A DNA stretch of 64,000 nt from Sphingopyxis sp. 113P3. Lineage in GTDB: Bacteria; Pseudomonadota; Alphaproteobacteria; Sphingomonadales; Sphingomonadaceae. The translations under genes and the position numbers were made by a program. The stretch covers positions 839,501-903,500 of the forward strand of contig NZ_CP009452.1 of the NCBI RefSeq assembly GCF_001278035.1, read 5' to 3'. The notes below the pieces were generated by a model. It was given only the letters and a program-made list of their open reading frames with translations, did no database searches and was not told the DNA's origin. This document shows positions 50,180-59,950 of this stretch, one piece after another (the stretch's first letter is position 1; every line of letters begins with the position of its first letter).

Positions 50180-52474
50180 ATGAAGGCAGTCTGGATGATT
50201 TCGGCGTCATTGTTGAGCGCTGCGATCGCCCATCCGGCGAGTGCGCAGGACGCCCCAACGCCTGTCAGTTCTGACAACGGCGCGCAGAGAGTGCAGGGAG
50301 GCGAGCCCGCCCTGAGCGATGGCGAGATCATCGTCACTGCGACGCGGCGCAGCGAGCGGCTTCGCGACGTGCCGCTCAGCATTACCGCCTTCTCGCAGGC
50401 GAAACTCTCCTCCGAAGGCATCGTCGGTTATGAAGGTCTCGCGCGCGAAACACCGGGCGTAGTCGTCAACAAGCCGACCGCGAACTTCAACAATTTCACT
50501 GCGCGCGGTATCGCGACCAATGGCTATGGCGCCAATCTCCAGTCGACCGTCGCCATCTATATCGACGAACTGCCGATCTCGCGCACGGGCAATACGACGC
50601 TGCTTGATCCCAATCTCTACGACGTTGAACGCGTGGAATTTCTTCGCGGACCCCAGGGGACGCTCTTCGGTTCGGGATCGCTTGCCGGTGCGCTGCGCAT
50701 TTTGACCAAAAGCCCCGACCTCGACGGCTTCGATAGCTCGGCGCTCGTTGACATCGGACTAACGGGCTCGGATTCGGTGCGTCAGCGCTACAATGCGATG
50801 GTCAATGTCCCGCTCATCGATGGCGCGCTCGGTCTGCGGGCGGTTGGATTTTACCGAAACGAGGAGGGTTATGTCGACAATGTCGAAACCGGGATCCACA
50901 ACGCCAATACGCTCAAAAATTACGGCGGCCGACTGATCCTTCTCGCAAAGCCCACCGAGCGGCTCTCGCTCCGTCTGCTGGCCTCCTACGAGAAAAGTCT
51001 GCCCAAGGACTCGGCACTCATCAATCCCACGCTTGGCCGCTTCGCCCGGCGCTCGGCACGGCCCGACATCTTCAGCGGTGAGCAGCAGAATTACAATGCA
51101 ACGCTCGAATATCAGTTCGACGGGGCGCTGCTGACTAGCTCGTCGACCTATTCGCACTTCAAGCAGGAGTTTTCAGCGGACATCTCGGCCGCGGTCGGGC
51201 GCGCTATCCCCTATGCGCTTAACGCCGAGGGGCCCGAAAAAAGTTTTGTCCAGGAAACGCGCCTCGCGTCGGACCCGGGCGGAAGATTCGACTGGGTGGT
51301 CGGCGTCTTTTATTTTTATCGCTCGACCCAACTTGAAAACCGGCTTTTGAGCACCGCCCAATTTCTCGCGGACCGCGGCATCACAGGTGGACAGGGACCC
51401 GACGGCGATCTGATTGGCACCCAGGTTCTGCGCCTCAAGACGCACGAACTCGCAGGGTTTGGCGAACTTACCTATCATTTTAGCGATCGCTTCTGGGCTA
51501 CCGGGGGAATTCGCTACGGGCGCACAGACTCGCAGCTCAGGAATTTCGGCGGCTTCAACACCGACTACATCACCCGGGGGCTCACCGGCGGCACGGGCGC
51601 GCTCGCGATCGCCGATGTCGCGCCCAACGTTCAGCCCAAGGTGGTCGGCAAGCGGCCATCGTTCAAGGGCAGCCTTTCCTATCGACTGTCGGACGATGTC
51701 ACCACTTATGCGCTGGTCTCAACGGGCTACCGCGCGCCGGTGCAGAATGCGAGCGCAGGCCGTGTCAGCCTCATCGATCCAACCGATATCGTGATCCCGA
51801 ACGGCGCGGGGTCGGACAAGCTCATCAATTATGAGGCGGGGCTTAAGGGCAGCTTTTTCGGCGGCGCGGTCACGGGCAATTTTGCGCTCTACTGGATCGA
51901 CTGGAAGGATATCCAGGTCCAGGCCAATCGCGTCTCGGACTCGGCGCAATTTGCTACCAATATCGGCTCGGCGCGAAGCCGCGGCCTTGAATTCGAAGTC
52001 ACCGCACGCCCCGTTCCCGGCCTCAGCTTTGGCGTCAACGGCTCGGTGGGCGGCACGAAGATTACCCGCTTGACCCCGTCCGAGGCAGCCATTTCGGGCG
52101 CGGTGCCGGGCGCGCGACTCTCAGCGCCCAACTTCCAAAGCAGCTTCTTTGCGCAAGCCGACTTCGACCTTTCCGAGCGCCTCTCAGGCTATGTCAACAT
52201 GACGCTCCAGCATGTCGGCAGCTTTCCGAACATGTTCCAGAATGTGCCCGGGCGCCCAGGGACCGTCGCGCCGACCTACGGTTACACCGATGATTATGAG
52301 AATATCAACCTGCGCCTCGGGTTGCGGAGCGGCAATCTTTCGGCGGCGTTCTACGTCGAGAATCTCCTGAACGACGATTCGACGACTTACCTTCACCCTG
52401 AAGGTTATCTCGATGCCCGGTACGGAACGCTACGTCCGCGCACTTTCGGGATCCGGCTTGGCTATAATCTTTGA
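50180..52474 (+). CDS. TonB-dependent receptor
   Basis: 764 residues; signal peptide MKAVWMISASLLSAAIAHPA-SAQ. TonB-box region GEIIVTATRRSERLRDVPLS, plug with LARETPGVVVNKPTANFNNF and VERVEFLRGPQGTLFGSGSL, then barrel strands to a C-terminal FGIRLGYNL. This is the large FecA-unrelated, catabolic-type sphingomonad receptor (RDVPLSITAF plug), usually for plant or aromatic compounds rather than iron. Complete. Heads a run with the MFS transporter and three esterases. Confidence 0.94.
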   Translation: MKAVWMISASLLSAAIAHPASAQDAPTPVSSDNGAQRVQGGEPALSDGEIIVTATRRSERLRDVPLSITAFSQAKLSSEGIVGYEGLARETPGVVVNKPTANFNNFTARGIATNGYGANLQSTVAIYIDELPISRTGNTTLLDPNLYDVERVEFLRGPQGTLFGSGSLAGALRILTKSPDLDGFDSSALVDIGLTGSDSVRQRYNAMVNVPLIDGALGLRAVGFYRNEEGYVDNVETGIHNANTLKNYGGRLILLAKPTERLSLRLLASYEKSLPKDSALINPTLGRFARRSARPDIFSGEQQNYNATLEYQFDGALLTSSSTYSHFKQEFSADISAAVGRAIPYALNAEGPEKSFVQETRLASDPGGRFDWVVGVFYFYRSTQLENRLLSTAQFLADRGITGGQGPDGDLIGTQVLRLKTHELAGFGELTYHFSDRFWATGGIRYGRTDSQLRNFGGFNTDYITRGLTGGTGALAIADVAPNVQPKVVGKRPSFKGSLSYRLSDDVTTYALVSTGYRAPVQNASAGRVSLIDPTDIVIPNGAGSDKLINYEAGLKGSFFGGAVTGNFALYWIDWKDIQVQANRVSDSAQFATNIGSARSRGLEFEVTARPVPGLSFGVNGSVGGTKITRLTPSEAAISGAVPGARLSAPNFQSSFFAQADFDLSERLSGYVNMTLQHVGSFPNMFQNVPGRPGTVAPTYGYTDDYENINLRLGLRSGNLSAAFYVENLLNDDSTTYLHPEGYLDARYGTLRPRTFGIRLGYNL

Positions 52475-52523
52475 TCGGGCCCCCTCTGCGGCACGCCGCC
52501 GCGCCCGGCGAGGAGAGGATCCG

Positions 52524-53813
52524 GTGACCAGTCCGGCCATGCCAGTCCCGCGGCCCGCCTACGCGTCGCTCGTTCTCGCGATCCTTTTTCTCGTCTATGT
52601 TCTCAATTTTCTTGACCGGCAGCTGCTATCGATCCTCGCCAAGCCCGTGCAGGACGAGCTTGGCCTGACCGACGGCGAGCTTGGGCTGCTTGGCGGGCTC
52701 TATTTTGCGCTTTTCTACTGCGTCATCGGCGTGCCAGTCGCCTGGCTCGCCGACCGCGGCAACCGCGTTCGCATCCTGGCGCTCGCCTGCGCGCTGTGGA
52801 GCGCCGCCACGATCGCCTGCGGGCTGGCGCGAAGCTATCCTGAGCTCGCAGCCGCCCGTATGGCTGTTGGCATCGGCGAGGCGGGGGGAGTGCCGCCCTC
52901 CTATTCAATCATCAGCGACTATTTTCCGCCGCACCGGCGCGGCATGGCGCTTGGTCTTTATAATCTCGGCCCGCCGATCGGCTCGGCGCTCGGTGTTGGC
53001 TTCGGTGCCGCGATGGCGGCCGCCTACGACTGGCGACGTGCCTTCCTGATGCTCGGTCTTGCGGGTCTGGCCGCGGCCGCGATCACATGGGGTGTCGTGC
53101 GAGAACCTAGTCGCGGCGGGACCGACGTCCCCTCCGAGCCGAGCGACGACATGCCGCCCCTTGCTTTCTGGCCTGCGCTGCGCCTCTTCTTTGGGACGCC
53201 TGCGCTGCGGCTTGTGGCGTTGGCGGGCGGGGCAACGCAGTTCGTCACCTATGCGACGCTCAACTTCACGACGCTCTTCCTGATGCGCGAAAAGGGCATG
53301 AGCCTGAGCGAGATCGCGCTCTGGTACGCGCTACTGCTGGGGGTCGTCGTCAGCGTCGGAACCTATGCTTCCGGATGGCTCGTCGATCGGTTCTCGGCGC
53401 GGCGACCGCAAGCCTACGGATTGATACCAGCGATCGCGCTGTTGCTCGCGCTCCCCTGTTTTATCGGCTTCGTGCGAACGCCCGCCTGGCCGATCGCAAT
53501 GATGTTTCTTGCCGGCTCGACCTGTTTCAATTGCTTCTATCTGACGCCGTCGGTGACGCTCGTTCAGAATATCGTTCCCGCGGCCCGGCGGACAGTCTCG
53601 GGGGCGGTGCTGCTTCTCGTCATGAACCTCATCGGCCTTGGCCTTGGACCAACCTATCTCGGCGCGATGAGCGACTGGCTGCGCCCCAGCTACCCTGACG
53701 ACTCGCTGCAAATGGCCTTCTACAGCCTCATCCCCTTTTATGGGCTCGCGGCGGGCCTCTATTTCGCGCTTGCTCGGACCCTCACGCGTCCCGGGGACGC
53801 GGGTGCGGCATGA
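52524..53813 (+). CDS. MFS transporter (spinster-like/anion:cation symporter type)
   Basis: 429 residues from GTG at 52524, with AGGAGAGG at 52511-52518; an open extension back to 52413 overlaps the receptor. Twelve helices; LVYVLNFLDRQLLSILAKPV, GVPVAWLADRGNRVRILALA, GEAGGVPPSYSIISDYFPPH and LGLYNLGPPIGSALGVGFGA are signatures of the sphingomonad spinster-like MFS group often found with esterase genes. Probably imports the core released from the ester. Overlaps the next gene by four bases. Confidence 0.9.
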   Translation: MTSPAMPVPRPAYASLVLAILFLVYVLNFLDRQLLSILAKPVQDELGLTDGELGLLGGLYFALFYCVIGVPVAWLADRGNRVRILALACALWSAATIACGLARSYPELAAARMAVGIGEAGGVPPSYSIISDYFPPHRRGMALGLYNLGPPIGSALGVGFGAAMAAAYDWRRAFLMLGLAGLAAAAITWGVVREPSRGGTDVPSEPSDDMPPLAFWPALRLFFGTPALRLVALAGGATQFVTYATLNFTTLFLMREKGMSLSEIALWYALLLGVVVSVGTYASGWLVDRFSARRPQAYGLIPAIALLLALPCFIGFVRTPAWPIAMMFLAGSTCFNCFYLTPSVTLVQNIVPAARRTVSGAVLLLVMNLIGLGLGPTYLGAMSDWLRPSYPDDSLQMAFYSLIPFYGLAAGLYFALARTLTRPGDAGAA

Positions 53814-55453
53814 TACGGCGCCTCCTTCTCGCGGCTCTATTGTTGTTCCCTGCCCCAGGCGTCGCCGGCGAGAGCTCCATCGTCAAAACGACGCAAGGTC
53901 TCCTCGCGGGTGAGATTCTCGATGACGGCTCCCGCGTGTTTCGGGGCATTCCCTATGCCGCGCCGCCGATCGGCTCGGCCCGCTGGCGGCCCCCGGCTCC
54001 TCCCCCGGACTGGAAAGGCATCCGCGATGCGACGCGTTTCGGACCTGCTTGCATGCAACCCTTGCTTCCGGTGAACAGCCTCTATGCCAGCGAACCTCGC
54101 GCCATGAGCGAGGATTGCCTGACGCTCAATATCTGGACGCCGAAAGCTGCGAAAAAAGCGGCCGTCATGCTCTGGATCCACGGCGGCTCACTTCTGACCG
54201 GAGAGGGCGCCAGCCCCTTTTTTGATGGCGCCCGGCTCGCCCGCGAGGGTGTCGTGGTTGTCACGATCAACTATCGTCTTGGCGTCTTCGGCTTTCTTTC
54301 CCATCCCGGCCTCACAGCTGAATCGCCCGAGTATGCGTCGGGCAATTATGGCCTGCTCGATCAGATTGCGGCGCTGCAATGGGTTCGCAGCAATATCGAC
54401 GCCTTTGGAGGCGATAGGGAGAATGTCACTGTCTTCGGCCAGTCTGCTGGTGCTCTCAGTATCGCCTATCTGCTTGTCAGTCCGTTGGCGGACGGCCTCT
54501 TTCACAAGGCGATCGCGCAAAGTCCCTATCTGGTTCCGACGCCGGAACTCCAGCGCCCCGCCTATGGTCTCCCGTCGAGCGAGGCGATCGGGCTGGAAGT
54601 TGCAAAAGCGCTCGGCGCCGAGGACATCAAGGCGCTGCGTGCGATCGAGGCCACCCGGCTCAACGCGCTACCGCCAAAAGGCGGGCCGGTCCCGCAGGCG
54701 ACCGTGGACGGCTGGTTCCTGCGCGGACAGCTGCCCGATATTCTCGACGCGGGCGAGCAGGCGAAGGTCCCGCTTATCGCAGGCTTCAACAGTGGTGAAA
54801 TCCGGTCCATTCCAGGACTTGCGCCCCCAGCGCCCTCATCAGCTGAGGCATATGAGGACACCGTCCGCGCCCGCTTCGGTGACCTCGCGCTGCAGTATCT
54901 TGCGCTTTATCCAGGGACGCATGTGACGGACTCGCTGCTCGCGGCGACCCGCGACGCAATCTATGGCTGGAGCGCCCAGCGGCTCGTCGCGACGCAGGCA
55001 AGCCATGGGGCGCCGTCCTATCTTTATTATTTCGACCACAGCTATCCCGCGTCCGATGCGCGCGGGCTTGGTGCTTTTCACGCCATCGAGGTCCCCTATG
55101 TATTCGGTGCGGCCGGCCGCGATGTGCCGCTCCCGCGGAATTGGCCGGTGCCGCCTATCGACAGCAGGGAGCGCGCCTTGTCGAACGCTGTAATCGGCTA
55201 TTGGACGAGCTTTGCAAAATATGGCCGTCCCTCAGTCCGCGACGGGCCGGCGTGGTCGCCCTATGGCGAGGCGAAGGTCTATATGCGCTTTCACGGCCGC
55301 GCCGAGGCGCAGGCGGGACTTCTTTCAGGCCCTTATGCGCTCGCAGAGGAGACCACCTGCCGGCGCCGCGCCGCGGGACAATCCTGGATCGGGGCAGTGG
55401 GAAGCGCGCCGCCGAACCTTCCGTTGATCCTGTGCGGCGCACCGAGGCGCTGA
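53810..55453 (+). CDS. Type-B carboxylesterase, secreted
   Basis: 547 residues with signal peptide (MIRRLLLAALLLFPAPGVAG). VFRGIPYAAPPIGSARWRPP, SEDCLTLNIWTP, LWIHGGSLLTGEG (oxyanion hole), nucleophile Ser in NVTVFGQSAGALSIAYLLVS, Glu in IAGFNSGEIRSIPG and His in GAFHAIEVPYVFGAAG form a full carboxylesterase triad. Relatives include esterases that remove polycarboxylic acid side chains, which would fit the CitMHS transporter next door; substrate not known. Confidence 0.92.
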   Translation: MIRRLLLAALLLFPAPGVAGESSIVKTTQGLLAGEILDDGSRVFRGIPYAAPPIGSARWRPPAPPPDWKGIRDATRFGPACMQPLLPVNSLYASEPRAMSEDCLTLNIWTPKAAKKAAVMLWIHGGSLLTGEGASPFFDGARLAREGVVVVTINYRLGVFGFLSHPGLTAESPEYASGNYGLLDQIAALQWVRSNIDAFGGDRENVTVFGQSAGALSIAYLLVSPLADGLFHKAIAQSPYLVPTPELQRPAYGLPSSEAIGLEVAKALGAEDIKALRAIEATRLNALPPKGGPVPQATVDGWFLRGQLPDILDAGEQAKVPLIAGFNSGEIRSIPGLAPPAPSSAEAYEDTVRARFGDLALQYLALYPGTHVTDSLLAATRDAIYGWSAQRLVATQASHGAPSYLYYFDHSYPASDARGLGAFHAIEVPYVFGAAGRDVPLPRNWPVPPIDSRERALSNAVIGYWTSFAKYGRPSVRDGPAWSPYGEAKVYMRFHGRAEAQAGLLSGPYALAEETTCRRRAAGQSWIGAVGSAPPNLPLILCGAPRR

Positions 55454-55532
55454 TACGGGAGAGAGAGAAAGAAAGAGGCCCGACGCGAGGGTGGCCTCGG
55501 CGCTGCGCGTTTGGAGCCAAATGGAGCATGGG

Positions 55533-57188
55533 ATGAAAGCCAGATTTTTCCGCTTGCAGGCCGTCGCGTTCGCGATGCTGCTTTTTGGCCTTGTCGCAGG
55601 CGAACCGGCGCACGCGCAGGAGGGGGAGGAGGCTAGACGCTGCATCGATTTGCGCGGGCTCGCGGTCGAACAGGGCCGGGTGGTTGCCGCCTCCTTCGAG
55701 CGCGTCGGGGCGTTCCGCTCGCCAGACAAGGCGCAGCTTCCGGCGCTTCCCTCCTTTTGCCGGGTGGTCATCCTCTCGGCGAGCGAGCCGGGTTCGCGTA
55801 TCGTCAGCGAGCTTTGGCTTCCGCTCGGCGCGGCGTGGAACGGCAAACTTCTCGGCACCGGCAATGGCGGCTTCGCTGGCGCGATCCGCTACAATGTTCT
55901 CGCGGGCGGGGTAAAGCGCGGGTTTGCTGTCGCGAACAGCGACATGGGCACCGCGCCCGCCCATTCGGCAGCGATCTGGTACGAGGCCGGGAACGGCCAG
56001 CCCGTCATGATCCGCGACTGGGGACACCGCGCAACCCATCTGATGACGGTCGCGGCGAAAGAGATCGTCCGTCGCTATTATGGCAAGGCTCAGCGACACG
56101 CCTATTTTTTCGGTTGCTCAACCGGCGGACATCAGGGCCTTTCCGAGGCTCAGCGCTATCCGGGCGATTATGACGGAATTCTGGCCGGCGCGCCTGGGCA
56201 CAACCGCACGCATCTCCACGCAGCTTTCAACTATAATTTCCAGAAAGCGCAGGCGACCAAGGCGCGCGAACTGCCCGCGGCCAAGGCAAACCTGTTCCGA
56301 ACCGCGGCGCTCGCCCATTGCGGCGGGAAGGACGGCGGTGCGCCGGGCGAGCCCTTTCTCAATGCGCCCCTTGCGTGCCGTTTCGACCCGGCCCGACTCG
56401 CATGCAAGTCGGGTCAGGAGGCGAGCTCCTGTCTGACGGCGGGCGATGTCACGATCCTGCAGAGCTTTTTCGCTGGCGCTCGCAATCCGCGCACCGGCGA
56501 GCGCATCTATTTCCCTTTTCTTCCTGGAAGCGAGACCCAGGCGGCCCCCTTGTTCGGCAATCCGCAATCGCTCGCAAGCCGCGCCCCCGGCGATCTTGCC
56601 TCCTGGGCGACCGACGGCGTCGCTGCGAGCGACCGCTTTGATTTCGACCGCGACCTTGACCGCCTCGATGCGACCTGGGGCGCTGACATCAATGCGCTCG
56701 ACCCCGACCTTTCGCTTTTCTCGGGCCGGGGAGGCAAGCTTATCCTCTATCACGGCTGGGAGGACGGCGTTGTCAGTCCGCTCGACAGCGTCGCCTATTT
56801 TGAAGCAGTCCGCGGCGGCCCCCTGAAACGCGATCGCTTCGCGCGTCTCTACATGGTGCCAGGAATGGGGCATTGCACGGGCGGTCCGGGCCCTCGCCCC
56901 TTGACCCTTGAGGACATGCCCGACGACGATTTTCCGGACGATGAATTGCTCGCGGTGCTTGATCGCTGGGTCGAGGGGAACGTGCCCCCCGCTGTCCTAA
57001 CCGCCTACGCCTTCGAGGAGGGAGAGCTCCGCGCCACCCGGCCGCTTTGCGCCTATCCTGCGGTACCGCGCTACATGGGCACTGGGAGTCCAGAGAAGGC
57101 GGCGAGCTTCGCTTGCGTGCGCGCGGCTCCCCTTGCTTTCGAGCACCCTTCGCCACGGTATCTCTTTGGCACCCAAGGGGCGCGCTGA
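55533..57188 (+). CDS. Tannase/feruloyl-esterase family protein, secreted
   Basis: 551 residues from ATG at 55533 (ATG at 55521 possible). Signal peptide (MKARFFRLQAVAFAMLLFGL … AHAQ). Tannase-family marks: GKLLGTGNGGFAGAIRY, nucleophile Ser in AYFFGCSTGGHQGLSEAQRY, the adjacent-Cys pair elements (the Cys beside Ser, and HCTGG near the catalytic His), Asp in LYHGWEDGVVSPLDSVAYF and His in MVPGMGHCTGGPGP. Hydrolyses aromatic esters such as gallate, ferulate or hydroxyethyl-terephthalate types. One base from the next gene. Confidence 0.92.
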   Translation: MKARFFRLQAVAFAMLLFGLVAGEPAHAQEGEEARRCIDLRGLAVEQGRVVAASFERVGAFRSPDKAQLPALPSFCRVVILSASEPGSRIVSELWLPLGAAWNGKLLGTGNGGFAGAIRYNVLAGGVKRGFAVANSDMGTAPAHSAAIWYEAGNGQPVMIRDWGHRATHLMTVAAKEIVRRYYGKAQRHAYFFGCSTGGHQGLSEAQRYPGDYDGILAGAPGHNRTHLHAAFNYNFQKAQATKARELPAAKANLFRTAALAHCGGKDGGAPGEPFLNAPLACRFDPARLACKSGQEASSCLTAGDVTILQSFFAGARNPRTGERIYFPFLPGSETQAAPLFGNPQSLASRAPGDLASWATDGVAASDRFDFDRDLDRLDATWGADINALDPDLSLFSGRGGKLILYHGWEDGVVSPLDSVAYFEAVRGGPLKRDRFARLYMVPGMGHCTGGPGPRPLTLEDMPDDDFPDDELLAVLDRWVEGNVPPAVLTAYAFEEGELRATRPLCAYPAVPRYMGTGSPEKAASFACVRAAPLAFEHPSPRYLFGTQGAR

Positions 57189-57189
57189 G

Positions 57190-58248
57190 ATGCTCTCGCG
57201 GCGCGATCTCGTCCGATGGGGCGCGGCAGGGGTTGCGGCCGCGCTGTCGCCGCAGCGCCTGACTGCGCAGGCTCCCGCCTCAACTGCCTCTCCTGCTGAA
57301 CATGAAGCGCTACTTGGGCTCGTCGATCCTGAACTGCGCGGCCCATTTTTGGCGAACCGGACAATCTTGGATGCTTCCACCCTGCCAGAAGTGCGCGCGC
57401 GAATGGCAGCGAATATCCCGTCGTGGCTGGAGACACCCCCGATTGTTCGCCGCGCGATAAGAGGATCACGGGGCGCACCCGACGTGCCGATCGCGATCAT
57501 CAACGCTTGCGCTACCGGCGTGCCAAGGCCCGCGGTCCTTTACCTTCATGGCGGGGGCTATGTCGCGGGCAGCATCGAGGGCGAGCTTGGGATGGCGCAG
57601 CGCATCGCCCGCGATCACCAATGTGTTGTCGTGAGCGTCGACTATCGGCTCGCCCCCGAAACACCTTTTCCTGGCCCGCTGGAAGATAATTATGCCGCGC
57701 TCAAATGGGTCGCCGCGAACGCCGCAGAGCTTGGCATTGATAGAGGCCGCATCGCCGTTATGGGAACAAGCGCGGGCGGTGGCCACGCCGCTATGCTCTC
57801 CGCAGCCGCCAAGGACCGCGGCGAGGTCTCCATCTGCTTTCAACTCCTGATCTCTCCCATGCTCGATGATCGCACGGGAAGTAGCCGGCCGATGCCGCCC
57901 CACATTGGGGCGTTCATCTGGACGGCTGACGCTAATTGCTTTGGGTGGTCGTCGTTTCTCGGGCTGCCTGCGGGGTCGGAAACGGTACCCGAAGGCGCTG
58001 TGCCATCGCGCCGGCTGGATCTCGCCGGGCTTCCACCGACCTATATCGGTGTTGGATCGATCGACCTCTTTGTAAGCGAGAATATCGACTATGCCGCGCG
58101 GCTCGTTGCCGCGGGCGTACCGGTCGAACTCAATGTCGTCCCTGGTGCCTATCACGTCTTCTTCGCGATCAAGCCCGATGCCGACGTGTCGAAGCAATTT
58201 GCCGCGTCATACAACCGCGCCCTTGCGCGCGCATTCGCGGCAGTCTGA
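57190..58248 (+). CDS. Tat-exported alpha/beta hydrolase (HSL type)
   Basis: 352 residues from ATG at 57190, one base after the previous stop. Twin-arginine signal MLSRRDLVRWGAAGVAAALS. HSL features: VLYLHGGGYVAGSIEGELGM, VSVDYRLAPETPFPGPLEDN, nucleophile in IAVMGTSAGGGHAAMLSAAA, Asp in VGSIDLFVSENIDYA and His in VPGAYHVFFAI. An arylesterase/acetylesterase acting on a folded, probably cofactor-free periplasmic substrate step. Last gene of the ester-degrading run. Confidence 0.92.
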   Translation: MLSRRDLVRWGAAGVAAALSPQRLTAQAPASTASPAEHEALLGLVDPELRGPFLANRTILDASTLPEVRARMAANIPSWLETPPIVRRAIRGSRGAPDVPIAIINACATGVPRPAVLYLHGGGYVAGSIEGELGMAQRIARDHQCVVVSVDYRLAPETPFPGPLEDNYAALKWVAANAAELGIDRGRIAVMGTSAGGGHAAMLSAAAKDRGEVSICFQLLISPMLDDRTGSSRPMPPHIGAFIWTADANCFGWSSFLGLPAGSETVPEGAVPSRRLDLAGLPPTYIGVGSIDLFVSENIDYAARLVAAGVPVELNVVPGAYHVFFAIKPDADVSKQFAASYNRALARAFAAV

Positions 58249-58392
58249 TGGCTATCCGATTGGCCGGCCCGCTTCGCTGGCGCGGATCCTTCTGTGAGAC
58301 TGTCCCAGCGGGAAACGGCGCATTTGCCGCTCAGCGGTCAGGAGGGGTGCTTTGCACAAGGAAACGCATTCTATTTCCAGCCGGGGGCCGCG

Positions 58393-58761
58393 TCATAGTG
58401 CAAAACCCGCTATAATCTTGGAAATTTCGACGAGATTGGTTTGACCGGTGAATTCGAGTTTCACTTTGCCAAGGCCTGAAAAATACATCTCGAGTTCGGA
58501 ATCGAGATCAAATGTTCCCGCGGTTTCAACCGAAAAGGCCGAAATCTTGCTATAAGGGAGGGACGAATAGTCGACCTTCCGGCCGGTGATCCCTTGTACA
58601 TTGACGACGATAATCCGCTTGTCGGTAAAAACGACACCGTCCCGGATCGCCTTGAACGAGCTAATGACCTTCTCATCAGGCAGAAGAAGCTGAGCCACCT
58701 TGTCGGCGTACTCATCATTCTGCTTTAGCTTGAAAAAAGATCCGTTCTGAAAATCGATCAT
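58393..58761 (-). CDS. Bacterial PH-domain protein
   Basis: 122 residues from ATG at 58761 (GGGAGAGAAGG upstream). A bPH_1-type (YvbH/YdjM-like) domain fills the protein: LLLPDEKVISSFKAIRDGVV, FTDKRIIVVNVQGITGRKVD, YSSLPYSKISAFSVETAGTF, DLDSELEMYFSGLGKVKLEF. No signal peptide or membrane helix. Function in bacteria is poorly known; possibly ligand or membrane association. Stands alone, convergent with the hydrolase operon. Confidence 0.85.
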   Translation of the reverse strand: MIDFQNGSFFKLKQNDEYADKVAQLLLPDEKVISSFKAIRDGVVFTDKRIIVVNVQGITGRKVDYSSLPYSKISAFSVETAGTFDLDSELEMYFSGLGKVKLEFTGQTNLVEISKIIAGFAL

Positions 58762-59317
58762 CCTTCTCTCCCCCATTTCATTCCGAAATAGATAAAATCA
58801 GATCCGAAACCGTCTCGGACTAGAAGACCACCAGCATTGTGCGGGAAGCAATGGGTTTTCAGCAATGGACGAGGAAGAGGAGAGGAAGTTCAATCTTGTT
58901 CCTCCCGAACGGGAGAAGCATCGAATGAGGCCGCACTGTGCTGACGATCAGCGGACGCATCGACCGCGCAGTCCATACTGACAGCGTGATGGCCTTTTTC
59001 GGCTCTATGAAGGCTGCTCACCGTTCATCAAGCTGCGATTGCGGTTTCGAGGAAGAGTGCGAGGGATCGACGTCCTAACCTCCACGGACCATAAGCCGGC
59101 GCCTTCCACGCCGCGCTCGACATATTTGCAAGCCGTGTTGGTATCGCGAACTGTCTGTGGGCCTGTGTGATGGCCGGCACCAAAAAAAGGCTCCAAACGG
59201 CATTTATCACGGCAAACCCACTTATCGATTATTTCGATCAAAAGTACCGATATTTTCAGTTTCCGCATTGCAACATAAGAGGCTAGAGGAGGGCTCCCGA
59301 CAACCAAGGAGTTTTTC
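58762..59317. other. Intergenic region upstream of ahpC
   Basis: About 555 bases between the divergent PH-domain gene and ahpC. Short open frames on both strands have no domain. The last 100 bases contain an OxyR-like palindrome (59224-59238) and AGGAG at 59308-59312 for ahpC. Confidence 0.5.
59224..59238 (+). promoter_or_regulatory. Candidate OxyR-like operator of ahpC
   Basis: ATCGA-TTATT-TCGAT, perfect 5-5-5 palindrome about 80 bases upstream of the ahpC start, followed 7-8 bases later by ACCGATA, so tandem half-sites with ~10-bp spacing are possible as in OxyR sites. Confidence 0.4.
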
Positions 59318-59881
59318 ATGTCCGTTCTCAATACGACCCTCAAACCCTTTAAGGCCACTGCGTTCAAGGACGGCAAGTTCGTCGACATCACCGACGCTGA
59401 CGTGAAGGGCAAGTGGGCGGTTTTCTTCTTCTATCCCGCCGATTTCACCTTCGTCTGCCCGACGGAGCTTGAAGATCTCGCCGACATCTATCCCACTCTC
59501 CAGAAGATGAACGTCGAGGTCTATTCGGTGTCGACCGACACGCATTTCTGCCACAAGGCGTGGCACGACACCTCACCGGCGATCAGCAAGATCAACTATT
59601 ACATGGTGGGCGACCAGAACCACGTGCTGTCGAACAATTTCGAAGTGCTGCGCGAGGGCGTCGGCCTTGCGGACCGCGGCACTTTCGTTGTCGACCCCGA
59701 AGGCGAGATCCAGCTGCTTGAAATCACCCCCGAGGGTGTGGGCCGCAACGCCGCTGAGCTGCTGCGCAAGATCAAGGCGCTGCAATATTGGGTCAGCCAC
59801 CCGGGTGAAGTCTGCCCCGCGAAGTGGGAAGAGGGCGCTGAAACGCTTGCGCCTTCACTGGACCTCGTCGGCAAGATCTAA
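59318..59881 (+). CDS. ahpC: Alkyl hydroperoxide reductase subunit C (2-Cys peroxiredoxin)
   Basis: 187 residues, the family length. Peroxidatic Cys in [20 protein letters not shown] and resolving Cys in [14 protein letters not shown]; also [10 protein letters not shown] and the decamer-type C terminus. Reduces H2O2, organic hydroperoxides and peroxynitrite in the cytoplasm; recycled by AhpF encoded 133 bases downstream. Confidence 0.98.
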   Translation: MSVLNTTLKPFKATAFKDGKFVDITDADVKGKWAVFFFYPADFTFVCPTELEDLADIYPTLQKMNVEVYSVSTDTHFCHKAWHDTSPAISKINYYMVGDQNHVLSNNFEVLREGVGLADRGTFVVDPEGEIQLLEITPEGVGRNAAELLRKIKALQYWVSHPGEVCPAKWEEGAETLAPSLDLVGKI

Positions 59882-59896
59882 GCCATGAACCCGTGT

Positions 59897-59922
59897 CCCG
59901 TCCCCGCGAACGCGGGGACGGG
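59897..59922. terminator. Stem-loop between ahpC and ahpF
   Basis: Perfect 12-bp stem CCCGTCCCCGCG / CGCGGGGACGGG with a two-base loop, 15 bases after the ahpC stop. No T-run. Likely partial terminator or 3'-end stabiliser giving more ahpC than ahpF mRNA. Confidence 0.6.
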
Positions 59923-59928
59923 GCGCCT

Positions 59929-59950
59929 CAGGCCGCACGCTTGCGGCCTG
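59929..59950. terminator. Second stem-loop between ahpC and ahpF
   Basis: CAGGCCGCA / TGCGGCCTG, perfect 9-bp stem, four-base loop, seven bases after the first hairpin and about 65 before ahpF. Confidence 0.5.

Noticed and set aside
53810..55453. Assignment of this locus as a fumonisin-degradation cluster
   Set aside because: A type-B carboxylesterase, TonB receptor and permease are shared with that kind of cluster, but no aminotransferase or amine-oxidising partner is present and CoA-transferase/lyase genes do not belong there.
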